A DNA stretch of 64,000 bases from Pseudanabaena sp. PCC 7367 (GCF_000317065.1 NC_019701.1:2490001-2554000), one strand, 5' to 3'. Counted from the first letter of the stretch, positions 28,326 through 38,908 are shown. Numbers and translations are program-made. Notes: a model not told the origin generated them from the sequence alone.

Positions 28326-28414
28326 GGAGAGGTGGCTGAGTGGTCGAAAGCGGTAGATTGCTAATCTGTTGTACGCTGTAAGGCGTACCGAGGGTTCGAA
28401 TCCCTCCCTCTCCG
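28326..28414 (+). tRNA. tRNA-Ser (GCU)
   Basis: The 89-nt gene folds as a class II tRNA: acceptor stem GGAGAGG/CCTCTCC (28326-28332 with 28407-28413, discriminator G 28414), D arm around GGCTGAGTGGTC, anticodon loop TTGCTAA with anticodon GCT at 28360-28362, a long variable arm (GTACGC...GCGTAC) as expected for serine, and T arm GGGTTCGAATCCC. It reads AGU/AGC. No CCA is encoded. Confidence 0.98.
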
Positions 28415-28446
28415 TTCGATGCAGTAGCTAAGTTGGGGTAACCACC

Positions 28447-28668
28447 ATGAGCACCAAACAAGCATCAGAAGTAACCGAAGTCGATATCGAAAAGCTAACG
28501 CCCGAAGATGTGGCGGAGCTGGCCGAGCGGCTGGAAAAAGATGACTATGACAATCCGTTTGAAGGATTGAAGGATTGGCACTTGCTGCGCAGTCTAGCCT
28601 TTACCCGATCGGAATTGATCGAAGGTTATTACCATTTGCTCGACCTCGAAGAATATGATGAATGTTAG
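28447..28668 (+). CDS. Conserved cyanobacterial protein (probably DUF2555)
   Basis: The 73-aa acidic protein contains AERLEKDDYDNPFEGLKDWH and LIEGYYHLLDLEEYDE, a pattern I associate with a small family conserved across cyanobacteria (probably DUF2555). Function is unknown. The gene starts 32 bp after the tRNA-Ser and may share its transcript. Confidence 0.75.
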   Translation: MSTKQASEVTEVDIEKLTPEDVAELAERLEKDDYDNPFEGLKDWHLLRSLAFTRSELIEGYYHLLDLEEYDEC

Positions 28669-28787
28669 GCAAGGTGGTTACTAGGTTAGTTAACTAGCTA
28701 GTTTGGGCAGTGTTAATCAGCCTGGTTTTGGCTTTTAACCTAATAACCTAATCATCTAAACAAGAAAAAAATTACACTAATTACACT

Positions 28788-29585
28788 ATGCCACTGGCGC
28801 TAATTACTGGGGCATCAAGTGGTATTGGTGCAGCCTTTGCGATCGAACTGGCTCAGTCTGGCTACGATCTGGTGCTGGTGGCGAGGCGAACTGAGAGATT
28901 AGCAGCGATCGCCCAGCAAATTAAAAACACTTACCAGATATCAGTAAAAACTCTCACCGCCGATCTCAGTAGCGAGGCGGGCATGAGCTTACTTGAAGGT
29001 GAGATCGCCTCAATTCAAAATCTCTCGCTCTTAATCAACAATGCTGGTTTTGGCACTAGTGGCAACTTTGCCGACATTGACCTGCGCAAGCAAATGGACA
29101 TGATCAACTTGCAGATTATGGCGGTGGTGCGATCGTGTCGTGCTGCTCTGCCAGGTATGATGCAACGTAATCAGGGCAGCATTATTAATGTATCTTCGAT
29201 CTCGGCCTTTTTGCCCACCGCTGGAAATGCTAACTATGGCGCAACCAAGGCTTATTTGGTTAGTTTCTCTGAGGCGCTGCAAGCGGAATTAATCAACACT
29301 GACATCAAAATCCAAGCGCTTTGCCCTGGCTTTACCTACAGCGAATTTCACGACAGTGCTGAATTTTCCCATTTCGATCGCCGCCTTGTCCGCCAATGGC
29401 TGTGGCAAGAAGCAAATACAGTGGCGCAATTATCGCTTGCTGCCTTATGGGCAAATCGATCCCAGCGATCGGTAGTTTTTATCCCCGGCTGGATCAATCG
29501 CCTGCTGATCGCCATCACTCGCCCTAAGCTAATGCGAGTTTTATTGGGGTTGTCTCCCCAAAGAACAGTTAAAACAGTTAAGTAA
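28788..29585 (+). CDS. Short-chain dehydrogenase/reductase
   Basis: The 265-aa enzyme has the classical SDR features: TGASSGIG cofactor motif (about 7-14), NNAG near residue 84, catalytic Ser in NVSSISAF, and YGATK as the Tyr-x3-Lys catalytic pair. The Arg pair after the second beta strand (VARRTERL) suggests NADP preference. Substrate unknown. Confidence 0.92.
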   Translation: MPLALITGASSGIGAAFAIELAQSGYDLVLVARRTERLAAIAQQIKNTYQISVKTLTADLSSEAGMSLLEGEIASIQNLSLLINNAGFGTSGNFADIDLRKQMDMINLQIMAVVRSCRAALPGMMQRNQGSIINVSSISAFLPTAGNANYGATKAYLVSFSEALQAELINTDIKIQALCPGFTYSEFHDSAEFSHFDRRLVRQWLWQEANTVAQLSLAALWANRSQRSVVFIPGWINRLLIAITRPKLMRVLLGLSPQRTVKTVK

Positions 29586-29666
29586 ACGTGAGCTTGACCG
29601 ATCTGAATCAATACCAAGCAATATCAAGCAATATCAAGATTGAGCTAATTATTAAGCATCATTTTA

Positions 29667-30002
29667 TTAAGCATCATTATTCGTCGCATCATTTTGTTGA
29701 TTGACAGCGACAGAATTGCCCACCGGATCAGAGCCAGAGATACTATTCCCGTTGGCCTTACCGCCATTTCTAGCATTTGCTTCATTGAGTGACCAGCGAT
29801 AGGTTGTAGCGATCCCCCGATGTTCGCAGTTTTCTTCAAACTGTTTCTGCAAGACCAGCGCCTTACGCAGCATGATAATTGTATTTTGAATATTTTCCCT
29901 GGCCACCCGATCAGACAGATCGATCGCCGGTAAGGTCTGCCGCTCTAGCAACTGTAAGAGTAGTTCGTAGTGAATGTGAGATGGAATTGGGATTGGCTCC
30001 AA
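29667..30002 (-). CDS. Conserved hypothetical (possibly DUF5340)
   Basis: The conserved part begins at EPIPIPSHIHYELLLQLLER and runs through a helical region to YRWSLNEANA, which resembles a cyanobacterial family I recall as DUF5340. TTG at 30002 is chosen because AGAGG lies 7 nt upstream and it gives the conserved start; a longer in-frame ATG (30155) adds 51 unconserved residues. The C-terminal 35 residues are Asn/Gly-rich and look disordered. Function unknown. Confidence 0.6.
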   Translation of the reverse strand: MEPIPIPSHIHYELLLQLLERQTLPAIDLSDRVARENIQNTIIMLRKALVLQKQFEENCEHRGIATTYRWSLNEANARNGGKANGNSISGSDPVGNSVAVNQQNDATNNDA

Positions 30003-30418
30003 AGTTACCTCTTTAGCTCTAGGTTGGGTTAAGAATATGGTAGCAATATGGATAAGGGAGCGGGGTTCCAAAGATTCAAGCCTAATCGGTGGGCTGGTTC
30101 TCAGCTCCAACATATATGCCAATATACTCATATCCTTAGCATTACTACCAAGCATATATCTGAACTTTGCCTAGGTTTTTATGGTTAGGCAAACAACATC
30201 GATCTAAGCAGGATTAATCCTTCAGCTTCAGACTAAATCACAGGACTAAACCCAAACCTCAGGCCATCTAACACAATTTGGTTTCACATTCTAGAGGAAA
30301 TATACTCTCTCTAGATTTACTATCTTAAGCCAGAAACCCTATTTTCAAATGAGAGAATTGCGGATTTGATTTAAGGCCGCGATCGCAAATAACTTACATA
30401 GCATCAACTAACATCAAC
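30003..30418. other. Intergenic spacer
   Basis: Apart from the possible N-terminal extension of the preceding gene (to 30155), nothing is recognised. Confidence 0.45.
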
Positions 30419-31423
30419 CTAAAAACTGGGTAGGGGTGGCAAATCGGCGATCGCATCTAGCTCCGCATCCTCAATTACAAGAATTTCTTGCCATTGATAC
30501 CCCAATGCTTCAAAGGTTTTTTGATTGGGAATCAACCGCTTGCGTCCCGAATGGATTACATAGACCGCCGGAGCTGAACCCTTAATCAGAGTACCATCTT
30601 TGAACCTGGGTTCGACCTTGCTGGCCAAGGGTAATGAGAGGGGGATTTGGGCTAGTTCTCGATCGCTAATTTGGATCACATCTTCCCATTTATATCCCAA
30701 TGCCTCGAACGTAAAAGCATTAGGGACTAAGCGACGCTGACGGCCACTGATTAAATACACCGCTGCACTATCACCTTTTAATAATGAGCCATCGGCATAA
30801 TTCACCTCCCCTATTTCACTAATATCTTGAATATCCTCGCTCGGGTTTAATTCGGGAATTGCGGCTAATTGTTGGGGCGGAATTGACACCACATCTTCCT
30901 GTTGGAGGCCAAGTGTCCCTAAAGTTGTTGGGTCGGTTAATTCACGGCGTTGCCCCGCCAGAATTGTATAGAGCCGATCGCTATCACTGGCCTTAACAAT
31001 CGTACCCTCAGCTAGGGGCTGATTTAAGACACTTTTAATCGGTGGGAGTTCGGGAATATTATTGAGGTGATGATCGGGGATTTGAATCACCTCGTCCCAG
31101 CTATATTCAAGGTGATTGAAGGTGGCCTCGTCGGGGATCAACCTGCGCCCACCCCGATCGATTACATAAATTGCGGCGCTACTACCCCTCAGCAGAGTGC
31201 CCTGAGATAGGTTGAGCTGAGCTTGGAGATAGTAATAATGAGGCTGATGATTGCTAGGCGGGTGGGGACGGTTGAGGGTGCTTGCTTGCAGGCCAAAGGG
31301 CTTGGCGATCGCAAAGCAGCCAAACAGCGATGTAGAAATACCGATCGCCAAACTATACTTATGCGACTTATGCGGGAAGCGATTCATTTTGATTTTGAAT
31401 GTTTTGCAACGAGTTTGGGGCAT
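30419..31423 (-). CDS. Secreted protein with four tandem repeats
   Basis: The 334-aa product has a basic N-terminus and a hydrophobic signal-like segment (about 24-45), then four tandem units of roughly 55-60 residues. Each has an opening L-x-x-x-x-A-x-Y-x-I strand, a basic R-R/K-R-x-I/L-P turn, a F-x-x-L-x-Y-x-W-x-x-V helix and ends around IPxLPP. The second unit is the most divergent. Similar repeats occur in exported bacterial proteins of unknown role. An alternative start at 31387 (MNRFPHK) gives a more typical signal peptide. No partner gene adjoins. Confidence 0.75.
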   Translation of the reverse strand: MPQTRCKTFKIKMNRFPHKSHKYSLAIGISTSLFGCFAIAKPFGLQASTLNRPHPPSNHQPHYYYLQAQLNLSQGTLLRGSSAAIYVIDRGGRRLIPDEATFNHLEYSWDEVIQIPDHHLNNIPELPPIKSVLNQPLAEGTIVKASDSDRLYTILAGQRRELTDPTTLGTLGLQQEDVVSIPPQQLAAIPELNPSEDIQDISEIGEVNYADGSLLKGDSAAVYLISGRQRRLVPNAFTFEALGYKWEDVIQISDRELAQIPLSLPLASKVEPRFKDGTLIKGSAPAVYVIHSGRKRLIPNQKTFEALGYQWQEILVIEDAELDAIADLPPLPSF

Positions 31424-32260
31424 GATTGAGCGTTAATTACCGCCATACAACATACAGCTTAGGCATAATCTAGTGCTGTTTCAATCGAGATGTTGTGCAA
31501 GGAGTAACCCGAATGCTAAGAGCCACAAGATACCAATGCAAAAGAAGTCTTTTGAAGATGCATTAGGCATAAGTGGATGCAGATTTAGACGCTCTAGATC
31601 AGACTATGGTTCAAATAATTCAAATAATTCAAATAAAGTTTGAGTATGGCTTAAATTAAGCTGGGGCATGAGTAGATAGTGATCCCTAATTTGTGGCAAG
31701 TTAGGAATTACACAAGACCATCAGATTTATTATGTTGATTATGTTGATCAATTGGTTGATCAATGTGACGCGATCGCTAATTAGAAGTTCCAGGTCAATT
31801 AGCAATTTTGGGCAAAAAGTTGCTTAGCCACTGATCACGCAAATCTGAACTGGCTCATTTCAGCCCAGAAAATGGTAAGAATAGATCAATGGTTTAGCAA
31901 AATTATGGCAACAAAACTGTAGCGATATATAAGCAAGATTTTTAGCAAACGCGCTTGAGCCATTCTGGCTGCTTTGACTGAATGCTGCTTTGACTAAATT
32001 ATGGCTAAATAATGTCTTTAATATCATTACCTGTGCAGAATTACCGCCAAAAGTTATAGTTGTTAGCGCAATGCGATCGTAAAGCTGCTAAGGTATTAAC
32101 CTGGTTTTGCTAATGGCTTAGAATCATTCTGAACAAGGGGAAAAATAGGCTAGCTGGATTATTGCTCAAAGGAGCGATCGCACCAGATAATAACGCTTAA
32201 TATTCAGGGTAAGCTTAAAGTTATAAGCATAAAGTTTAAATCCACCAACGTGCAAAAACA
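31424..32260. other. Long intergenic region upstream of lysA
   Basis: About 840 bp with no supported gene. It contains a perfect 9-bp tandem triplication TTCAAATAA (31610-31636) and AT-rich sequence toward lysA. Confidence 0.5.
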
Positions 32261-33673
32261 ATGACCACCGTTCTCAGCGATCTATCCCATCAGCTTGTTA
32301 GCAGCCAAATCGATCAGGCTGTGTTGAATAGTCTTTCCCCCAACCAGCAACTACTGCCAATTACGGCCAAAATCAATCAAGCTGATCATCTGGAAATTGG
32401 TGGCTGCGATGTGGTTGAACTGGTTAAGCGCTATGGCTCCCCCCTCTACATTTTGGATGAAGCCAGTTTGCGATCGGCCTGTGGTCAATATCGTCAGGCA
32501 TTTACTAAATATTATGATGGCCAAGCCCTGGTGCTTTATGCCTCCAAAGCCTGGAGCTGCCTTGCGATCTGTGCGATCGTCTCAGCGGAAGGTTTGGGCC
32601 TGGATGTGGTTTCTGGTGGTGAGCTATATACTGCGCTCAAAGCTGGTGCCAATCCTGAGCAGCTTTATTTGCATGGTAATAACAAAGGCATTGATGAATT
32701 AGAGTTAGCGATCGAGGCAAACATCACGATCGTAGTTGATAACTGGTATGAGCTAAAAACCTTGGCTCAATTGGCCAAAGCACATCAAAGCCCTACCAAA
32801 GTAATGCTACGGATCACGCCAGGGATTGAATGCCATACCCATGAATATATTCGCACTGGGCATTTGGATAGTAAGTTTGGTTTCGATCCCAATCATGTGG
32901 AAGCTGTACTGGCATTTCTGGCGCAGCCGGAAGTATCGGCTCATCTCGATTGTATTGGCCTCCATGCCCACATTGGCTCACAAATTTTTGAACTGCAACC
33001 CCACCGCGACATTGCCCAGGCGATTTTACCCTGGTTTAAGCTGGCACAGGAAAAATATGGCTTGAACTTGAGCGAACTGAACATTGGTGGTGGCCTGGGG
33101 ATTCGCTACACCGAAAGCGACGATCCGCCTAGCATTGACGATTGGGTGAAAACAGTCTGTGAAGGGGTGAGCCAGGCCTGTGCTGAAATCGGTCTAGCCT
33201 TGCCGAAGTTGCTGTGTGAACCGGGGCGATCGCTGGTTGGCACTACCTGTGTGACCGCCTACACGATCGGCAGCAGCAAAACTGTGCCCGATATCCGTAC
33301 CTACATCACCGTAGATGGGGGCATGTCTGATAATCCTCGACCGATTACCTATCAATCGCTCTATCGCACTGTGATTGCCAATCGGCTCAGTGCCCCAGCA
33401 GATCAATTGGTCACAGTAGCTGGTAAGCATTGTGAATCGGGCGATATTCTGATCAAAGATGTACAATTGCCAACCACAGAACCCGGTGATGTATTGGTAG
33501 TTTTGGGCACCGGTGCCTACAATTACAGTATGGCTTCTAATTACAATCGGATTCCCCGCCCTGCCACTGTTTTAGTGCAAGATGGAGAAGCAACTACGAT
33601 TATTAAACGGGAAACCTACAGCGATCTATTACGGCAAGACATTTTACCGGAGCGATTAACCCCACAGCACTAA
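32261..33673 (+). CDS. lysA: Diaminopimelate decarboxylase
   Basis: The 470-aa PLP enzyme converts meso-diaminopimelate to lysine. It has YASKAWSC with the PLP lysine K96, HIGSQIF, the phosphate-binding GGGLGIRY, CEPGRSLVG, and the active-site KHCESGDIL donated across the dimer. It starts the group lysA-cdaA-uppS, an arrangement I have seen in other cyanobacteria, with a 100-bp gap to cdaA. Confidence 0.96.
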   Translation: MTTVLSDLSHQLVSSQIDQAVLNSLSPNQQLLPITAKINQADHLEIGGCDVVELVKRYGSPLYILDEASLRSACGQYRQAFTKYYDGQALVLYASKAWSCLAICAIVSAEGLGLDVVSGGELYTALKAGANPEQLYLHGNNKGIDELELAIEANITIVVDNWYELKTLAQLAKAHQSPTKVMLRITPGIECHTHEYIRTGHLDSKFGFDPNHVEAVLAFLAQPEVSAHLDCIGLHAHIGSQIFELQPHRDIAQAILPWFKLAQEKYGLNLSELNIGGGLGIRYTESDDPPSIDDWVKTVCEGVSQACAEIGLALPKLLCEPGRSLVGTTCVTAYTIGSSKTVPDIRTYITVDGGMSDNPRPITYQSLYRTVIANRLSAPADQLVTVAGKHCESGDILIKDVQLPTTEPGDVLVVLGTGAYNYSMASNYNRIPRPATVLVQDGEATTIIKRETYSDLLRQDILPERLTPQH

Positions 33674-33774
33674 ACTCTAAAACTATCAGCACCAGCACCT
33701 TGAGACCTTGTAAAGCCTTTGTTTTTAACCTGGTTCACCATAGCCATTTTCAGCAGCAGATGAGAGGTTTATGA

Positions 33775-34677
33775 ATGCAATTTTTATCCAACCTAGATTG
33801 GCTTGCATTCATACGAGTAATAATTGATTTACTGGCAGTTTTGCTGCTGGTCTATTTGATGCTGGCATTGAGTAGCGATCGCCGTACCCTTTTGATGGTG
33901 CGCGGCTTTATTATTTTGCTGATCTTGCTGGCGGTGAGCGATCGCTTTAATTTACGGTTGTTGGAGTTTATTCTCGATAAACTACTAATTGGTGCAGCCG
34001 TGGCGATCGCCGTGATGCTGCAACCAGAATTACGGCGGTTCCTGGAACAATTGGGCAGTGGTAAATTTGATGTGTTGCTGTCACCGGTCAAGGCCAAGCT
34101 GAATGACACCCTGGCCGACTCACTGGTTGATGAAATGATGGAGGCCGTAGTTGAATTATCTCAAAATCGCACTGGGGCATTGATAATTATAGAAACCGGT
34201 GAGCCGATCGATGAGCGGGACTTTTCGGTGCCCGGTGTAGCGATTGATGCCAAGTTGTCAAAGGAGTTATTGCAGACTATCTTTCAAACTAACACCTTGT
34301 TGCATGATGGCGCAGTTTGGGTGCGAGAGGATCGGGTCTTGGCGGCGGGGGTAATTCTACCAATTTCTGAACGAGCCGCCTCGCGGGAAATCGGCACCAG
34401 ACATAGAGCCGCCATGGGGATCACCGATCGGGTCAGCAATTGCTTTTGTGTGGTGGTTTCGGAAGAAACAGGTTCGATCGCCATCGCCGAAAATGGCAAA
34501 CTCGATCGCCCTCTTGCCAGCAGCAAACTCCGGGAAATCCTAGAGCAAAAGCTAGCACCAGAACGCAACATCACCCTGGCTCAGCGGGTATCTCGATTTA
34601 GGCTGATCTGGAAATGGCTCAGATTAGATAAGTTAGTCAACAAGTTATTGAAACGGAATCTATCAGTAAAGAAATGA
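33775..34677 (+). CDS. cdaA: Diadenylate cyclase (CdaA type)
   Basis: The 300-aa protein has three N-terminal transmembrane helices (about 10-80) and a DAC domain with HDGA (177-180) and GTRHRAAMG (207-215), the two catalytic motifs that join two ATP into cyclic di-AMP. The nucleotide controls potassium and osmotic balance in many bacteria. GAGAGG lies 7 nt before ATG 33775. Its stop overlaps the uppS start by 4 bp (ATGA), indicating translational coupling. The CdaR regulator is not present nearby. Confidence 0.95.
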
Positions 34678-35432
34678 CAGCAAAGCTATTGCAAACCTTG
34701 CCCGCTGATCTCGATCGCCATCGCCTACCTAAGCATGTAGCCGTGATTATGGATGGTAATGGCCGCTGGGCTAAGCAGCGAGGCTTGCCAAGAGCCCTGG
34801 GACATCGCCAGGGGGTTGAAGCCCTCAAGGATTTGCTGCGCTGCTGCATCGACTGGGGAATCCAATCGCTTACGGCCTATGCCTTCTCGACCGAAAACTG
34901 GCAACGGCCTTCGGAGGAAGTTAATTTTTTGATGTTCCTGTTCGAGCATATGTTGCGGTTGGAACTAAAAAATTTGCAAGCAGACCAAATTAGAATTAAT
35001 TTTATTGGCGATCTAGAACCTTTGCCGGTTTCTTTGAAAGCAGAAATTCAACATGCGATCGATGTGACGGCCAACAATCAGGCGGTCAATTTTAATGTGG
35101 CGGTCAATTATGGCGGACGGGGTGAGATTGTGCGGGTTTGCCGACAGTTGGCGGAAATGTCGCAAAATGGCGAACTTCACCCTGACGCGATCGATGAGGC
35201 TTTATTTAGCCAGCATCTCTATCAATTTGGCGCTAGTGATCCGGATTTGTTAATTCGTACCAGTGGCGAAATGCGCTTAAGTAATTTTTTGCTGTGGCAA
35301 ATGGCCTATGCGGAGATTTATTTTTCGGAAATTCTGTGGCCCGACTTCGATCGCCATGAATTTCATTTGGCGCTGAGTGCTTTCCAGAGCCGCGATCGAC
35401 GCTATGGCAAAGTTAACCAGACTCCATCGTAA
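34674..35432 (+). CDS. uppS: Isoprenyl (undecaprenyl) diphosphate synthase
   Basis: This 252-aa cis-prenyltransferase has the catalytic Asp in [21 protein letters not shown] (D27), the [12 protein letters not shown] motif and the C-terminal [18 protein letters not shown]. It makes the C55 lipid carrier for peptidoglycan and glycan export. The tight overlap with cdaA links wall lipid supply with c-di-AMP synthesis. Confidence 0.96.
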
Positions 35433-35805
35433 TCGTCAGCGATCGCCTTGGTGTGATGTGATTATTGATTATTACTTGATTTGCTCAAGTTACCCACCTT
35501 TTACACACCTTAAAACTCTTGCAAAAGTGCCGTATTGAAGCGACGGAATTACGATCGCGTCAGTTATGTGAACATTTATTCAAAAAGTCGGTTGAATCTT
35601 AATTTCGGCCATGAACATTGATCAGGCTGGATAATTTATCCCCATAGTCATACCCGCATCAAGCCAGAAGTTCATACACTAGATCCTAGGGAAATGAATG
35701 GTGCTTTTGCCCCAGCCTAGATCGTAGAATCCAGTTATTATCATGAGCCTTGACATCCCAAGAGCAGAACTCAATTCAATCAAGATTAATTTAACGAGTA
35801 ACTCA
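35433..35805. other. Intergenic spacer uppS-ndbB
   Basis: Nothing recognisable. The final 63 bp could encode a 21-residue N-terminal extension of the next gene. Confidence 0.45.
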
Positions 35806-37014
35806 ATGAGTCAGATTTGTATTGTTGGTGGTGGTTTTGGTGGTTTATACACAGCCTTACACCTGACCCGTCTGCCCTGGAATCAAAAACCGTCCATCGT
35901 GCTAATCGATAAGAGCGATCGCTTCTTATTTACACCTTTGCTCTACGAACTGATCACGGCGGAGCTAGAACCCTGGGAGATCGCACCATCATTTGTGGAG
36001 TTGCTCAAAAATACTGGCGTTAGATTCATTCATGCCACGGCTACGGCGATCGATACCGAAAACCGCCGCATTAGCCTATCTGGTGAAGTTGCCCCTGCCG
36101 AAATAAGTTACGATCGCTTGTTGCTGGCGCTGGGGGGTGAAACGCCGATTAATATTGTGCCCGGTGCCACTGAATATGCATTGCCATTCCGTACCCTCAA
36201 GGATGCGCAGCGTTTAAACGAAAGGCTGACTCAATTGGAAGCTTCGAGCAAAGATAAAATCCGGGTCTGCATTGCTGGTGGGGGCAGCAGCGGTGTAGAA
36301 CTGGCCTGCAAAATCAGCGATCGATTAGGCGATCGGGGGCGGGTGAGGCTGGTCGATCGAAATTCCACGATTCTGACCGATTCGACCACGGCAAACCGTG
36401 CTGCCGCCGAAAAAGCCCTACTGGCTCGCAATGTCTGGATTGATCTGTCTACCAGCGTAGTGCAGATCAATGATGGTGAAGTGGTCTTAGACTATGGCGG
36501 CGGCAATGATATTCTGCCCGTTGATATTGTGATGTGGACAGTGGGTAATCGCATGTCTAAGCTAGTCGAGAGCCTGCCTCTGCCCCATAGCCCCCGTGGC
36601 GGCCGCGTAATTACCGAGCCAACCTTGCAAGTGCAATATCACCCTGAGCTTTTTGCGATCGGCGATCTGGCGCTATGTCGGGATGCCGATGGTCAACTTT
36701 TGCCAGCCAATGCTCAGGTGGCCTACCAGCAATCGCAATATTGCGCTACGAATATTTGGGCAAGTTTAAATCAGCGCCACCTCACGCCATTCAAATATTT
36801 AGAACTGGGCGAGTTCCTGAGCCTGGGGATCGAGGATGCGGCGATGTCGGTGTTTAATCAGTTCACGGTTGAGGGCGTTCCGGCGATCATGGCGCGGCGC
36901 TTGATTTATTTAATGCGGATGCCAACCCTAGAACATCAAATGAAGGTGGGTTTAAATTGGTTGACTAAGCCAATGGTGAATGCGATCGAGAAGGTAACCG
37001 GTGCGATTAATTAA
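35806..37014 (+). CDS. ndbB: Demethylphylloquinone reductase-like NAD(P)H dehydrogenase (NdbB type)
   Basis: The 402-aa flavoprotein has two Rossmann folds: ICIVGGGFGGLYTALHL for FAD at the start and RVCIAGGGSSGVELACKI for NAD(P)H. RFLFTPLLYELITAELEPWE is very like Synechocystis Slr1743 (NdbB), which reduces demethylphylloquinone for phylloquinone synthesis. ATG 35806 starts the FAD motif immediately; ATG 35743 would add 21 residues with no role. NdbA/NdbC-type NDH-2 activity is the alternative. Confidence 0.85.
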   Translation: MSQICIVGGGFGGLYTALHLTRLPWNQKPSIVLIDKSDRFLFTPLLYELITAELEPWEIAPSFVELLKNTGVRFIHATATAIDTENRRISLSGEVAPAEISYDRLLLALGGETPINIVPGATEYALPFRTLKDAQRLNERLTQLEASSKDKIRVCIAGGGSSGVELACKISDRLGDRGRVRLVDRNSTILTDSTTANRAAAEKALLARNVWIDLSTSVVQINDGEVVLDYGGGNDILPVDIVMWTVGNRMSKLVESLPLPHSPRGGRVITEPTLQVQYHPELFAIGDLALCRDADGQLLPANAQVAYQQSQYCATNIWASLNQRHLTPFKYLELGEFLSLGIEDAAMSVFNQFTVEGVPAIMARRLIYLMRMPTLEHQMKVGLNWLTKPMVNAIEKVTGAIN

Positions 37015-37283
37015 AAATCTTAGATCTTAGTTAGGCATTTTCTGGTTATTGCTGACTTATTGCCACTGAGGTGATTACAGCTTGGCGATCGAACCTGAGG
37101 GGCTTGGGTATTGCCAATCGGCGATCGACACAGTTGTTATTACTGCTAATCTTCATGGAATTAACCCTGCCAGCGAGTGAATTGCTGAACCCAGCCATAT
37201 ACAAAAATTTAAGGATTGTCATAATAAATAATATGATTAATAGAGGCTTCACATTTTTTTGAGTAGTTAGCAGCTAGAGCTTG

Positions 37284-38636
37284 ATGGGTGAAATAGATTT
37301 CAACGAAAAGGGCGAAGGACGCAGAATTAAGGCAGCGACATTATTAACTCTGATTTACGGCGGTGTGTTTTTATTACATTTGTCGTCCTGGGGCATTAGA
37401 GTGATCCAGGCGGGGATCGCCCTGATGGTCGTGCATTTCCTGCGGCTATTCCTGGCGCGATCGCACCCAGGCCATAGTAGTGAGCGCGAATATCAAGACT
37501 ACCAGCCCAAGGTTTCCCTATTGGTGGCGGCTAAGAACGAAGAGCAAGTGATTGCTAATCTGGTGGCAGGGCTTTGCCAACTGGAATATGACCCAGAGCT
37601 ATGGGAGTTGTGGGTGATTGATGACAATAGTAGCGATCGCACACCGGAAATCCTGGAGCAACTCAAGCATAAATACCCCCAACTCAAAACTCTAAATCGT
37701 GATGCTGACAGTTTTGGTGGTAAATCTGGGGCACTTAATCAGGTTTTACCCCTGACTATGGGTGAGATTATCGGTGTGTTTGATGCGGATGCCCAGGTGA
37801 GCAAAGATTCCTTGCAAAAGGTTATTCCCCTCTTTGCTAAACCCAGGTTGGGGGCAGTGCAACTCCGCAAAGAGATCGCCAATGCCAACTTTAACTTTTG
37901 GACAAGAGGACAATCGATCGAAATGGCGCTGGATATCTGGTTCCAGGATCGTCGTGCCAAGGTTGGCGGTGTGGGCGAGTTGCGCGGTAATGGCCAGTTT
38001 GTGCGGCGATCGGCTCTGTTTAGCTGTGGTGGCTGGAATGAACAAACGATTACCGATGATCTGGACTTAACCCTGCGCTTGCACCTGGACAGGTGGGATG
38101 TCCGTTGCCTGTTTCATCCGGCGGTGGCGGAAGAAGGGGTGGTGGGCTGGTGGCAGCTTTGGCATCAACGCAATCGCTGGGCGGAAGGTGGTTATCAACG
38201 CTATCTAGACTATTGGTCTTTGATTGTGCGCAATCGGGTTGGCGTGGTCAAGTCGTTTGACTTGCTCATTTTTATGATCATTCAATATATTCTACCGACA
38301 GCGGTAGTTCCGGATTTGCTGGCAGCCTATATTCTGCAACAACCACCAATCCTGATGCCGTTGTTTTCTACCTCTTTTGCGATGTTCACGATGGTGATGA
38401 TCATGGGCAATCGCCAGTCCTATCAGTTGCCCTGGTATCGATTGTTGTGGCATACGATCCTCGGTAGCATCTATATGACCCACTGGTTGTTTGTGGTGGC
38501 GAGTGTGACCCATCGGATGTCGATTCGGCCGAAGCGATTGAAGTGGGTAAAAACAATCCATCAGGGGATCAGCGATTCGCTGGCGTTTGAGGATTACGAT
38601 GAGATCGATGGGCTGGGGAGCCAGAGTAGTAAGTAG
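37284..38636 (+). CDS. mgdA: Monoglucosyldiacylglycerol synthase-like GT2
   Basis: The 450-aa membrane glycosyltransferase has N-terminal hydrophobic helices, GT2 motifs VIDDNSSDRTP, GVFDADAQV and TDDLDLTLRLHLDRWDVRCL, the processive-type HQRNRW box and C-terminal helices. ELRGNGQFVRR and RWAEGGYQRYLDYW match Synechocystis Sll1377 (MgdA), which makes the glucolipid precursor of galactolipids. ATG 37284 is preferred to the adjacent TTG 37281. Together with sqdX it gives this window two thylakoid glycolipid genes. Confidence 0.88.
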   Translation: MGEIDFNEKGEGRRIKAATLLTLIYGGVFLLHLSSWGIRVIQAGIALMVVHFLRLFLARSHPGHSSEREYQDYQPKVSLLVAAKNEEQVIANLVAGLCQLEYDPELWELWVIDDNSSDRTPEILEQLKHKYPQLKTLNRDADSFGGKSGALNQVLPLTMGEIIGVFDADAQVSKDSLQKVIPLFAKPRLGAVQLRKEIANANFNFWTRGQSIEMALDIWFQDRRAKVGGVGELRGNGQFVRRSALFSCGGWNEQTITDDLDLTLRLHLDRWDVRCLFHPAVAEEGVVGWWQLWHQRNRWAEGGYQRYLDYWSLIVRNRVGVVKSFDLLIFMIIQYILPTAVVPDLLAAYILQQPPILMPLFSTSFAMFTMVMIMGNRQSYQLPWYRLLWHTILGSIYMTHWLFVVASVTHRMSIRPKRLKWVKTIHQGISDSLAFEDYDEIDGLGSQSSK

Positions 38637-38908
38637 TTTTGCTTGACCTGACTAGGTTTTGCTAAGAAGCGATCGTTGTTCTGATTGTGCCTAATATGCA
38701 AAGAAAAGAGAGTATCTCTACTATGCGCTAATAGAATCATGCTCAGCTTTAATCAGACTTTACGATTATCAAGATATCAGGTTATTATTTAGATACTTTG
38801 TACTTTGGCACAATACTTATTAGGTTTAAATTATAGTGTTTATCCTGCGCTACTTAAGAATTTAGGCATTTATTAACTAATTTCTCTAAATACAGTAGTT
38901 GGAATATT

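Noticed and set aside
35743-35805. Upstream ATG for the ndbB-type gene
   Set aside because: It adds 21 residues before the FAD-binding motif that normally starts the protein; ATG 35806 fits the family.
37071-37262. 63-codon frame between ndbB and mgdA
   Set aside because: Hydrophobic but with no conserved features and no ribosome binding site; most of it is AT-rich spacer.
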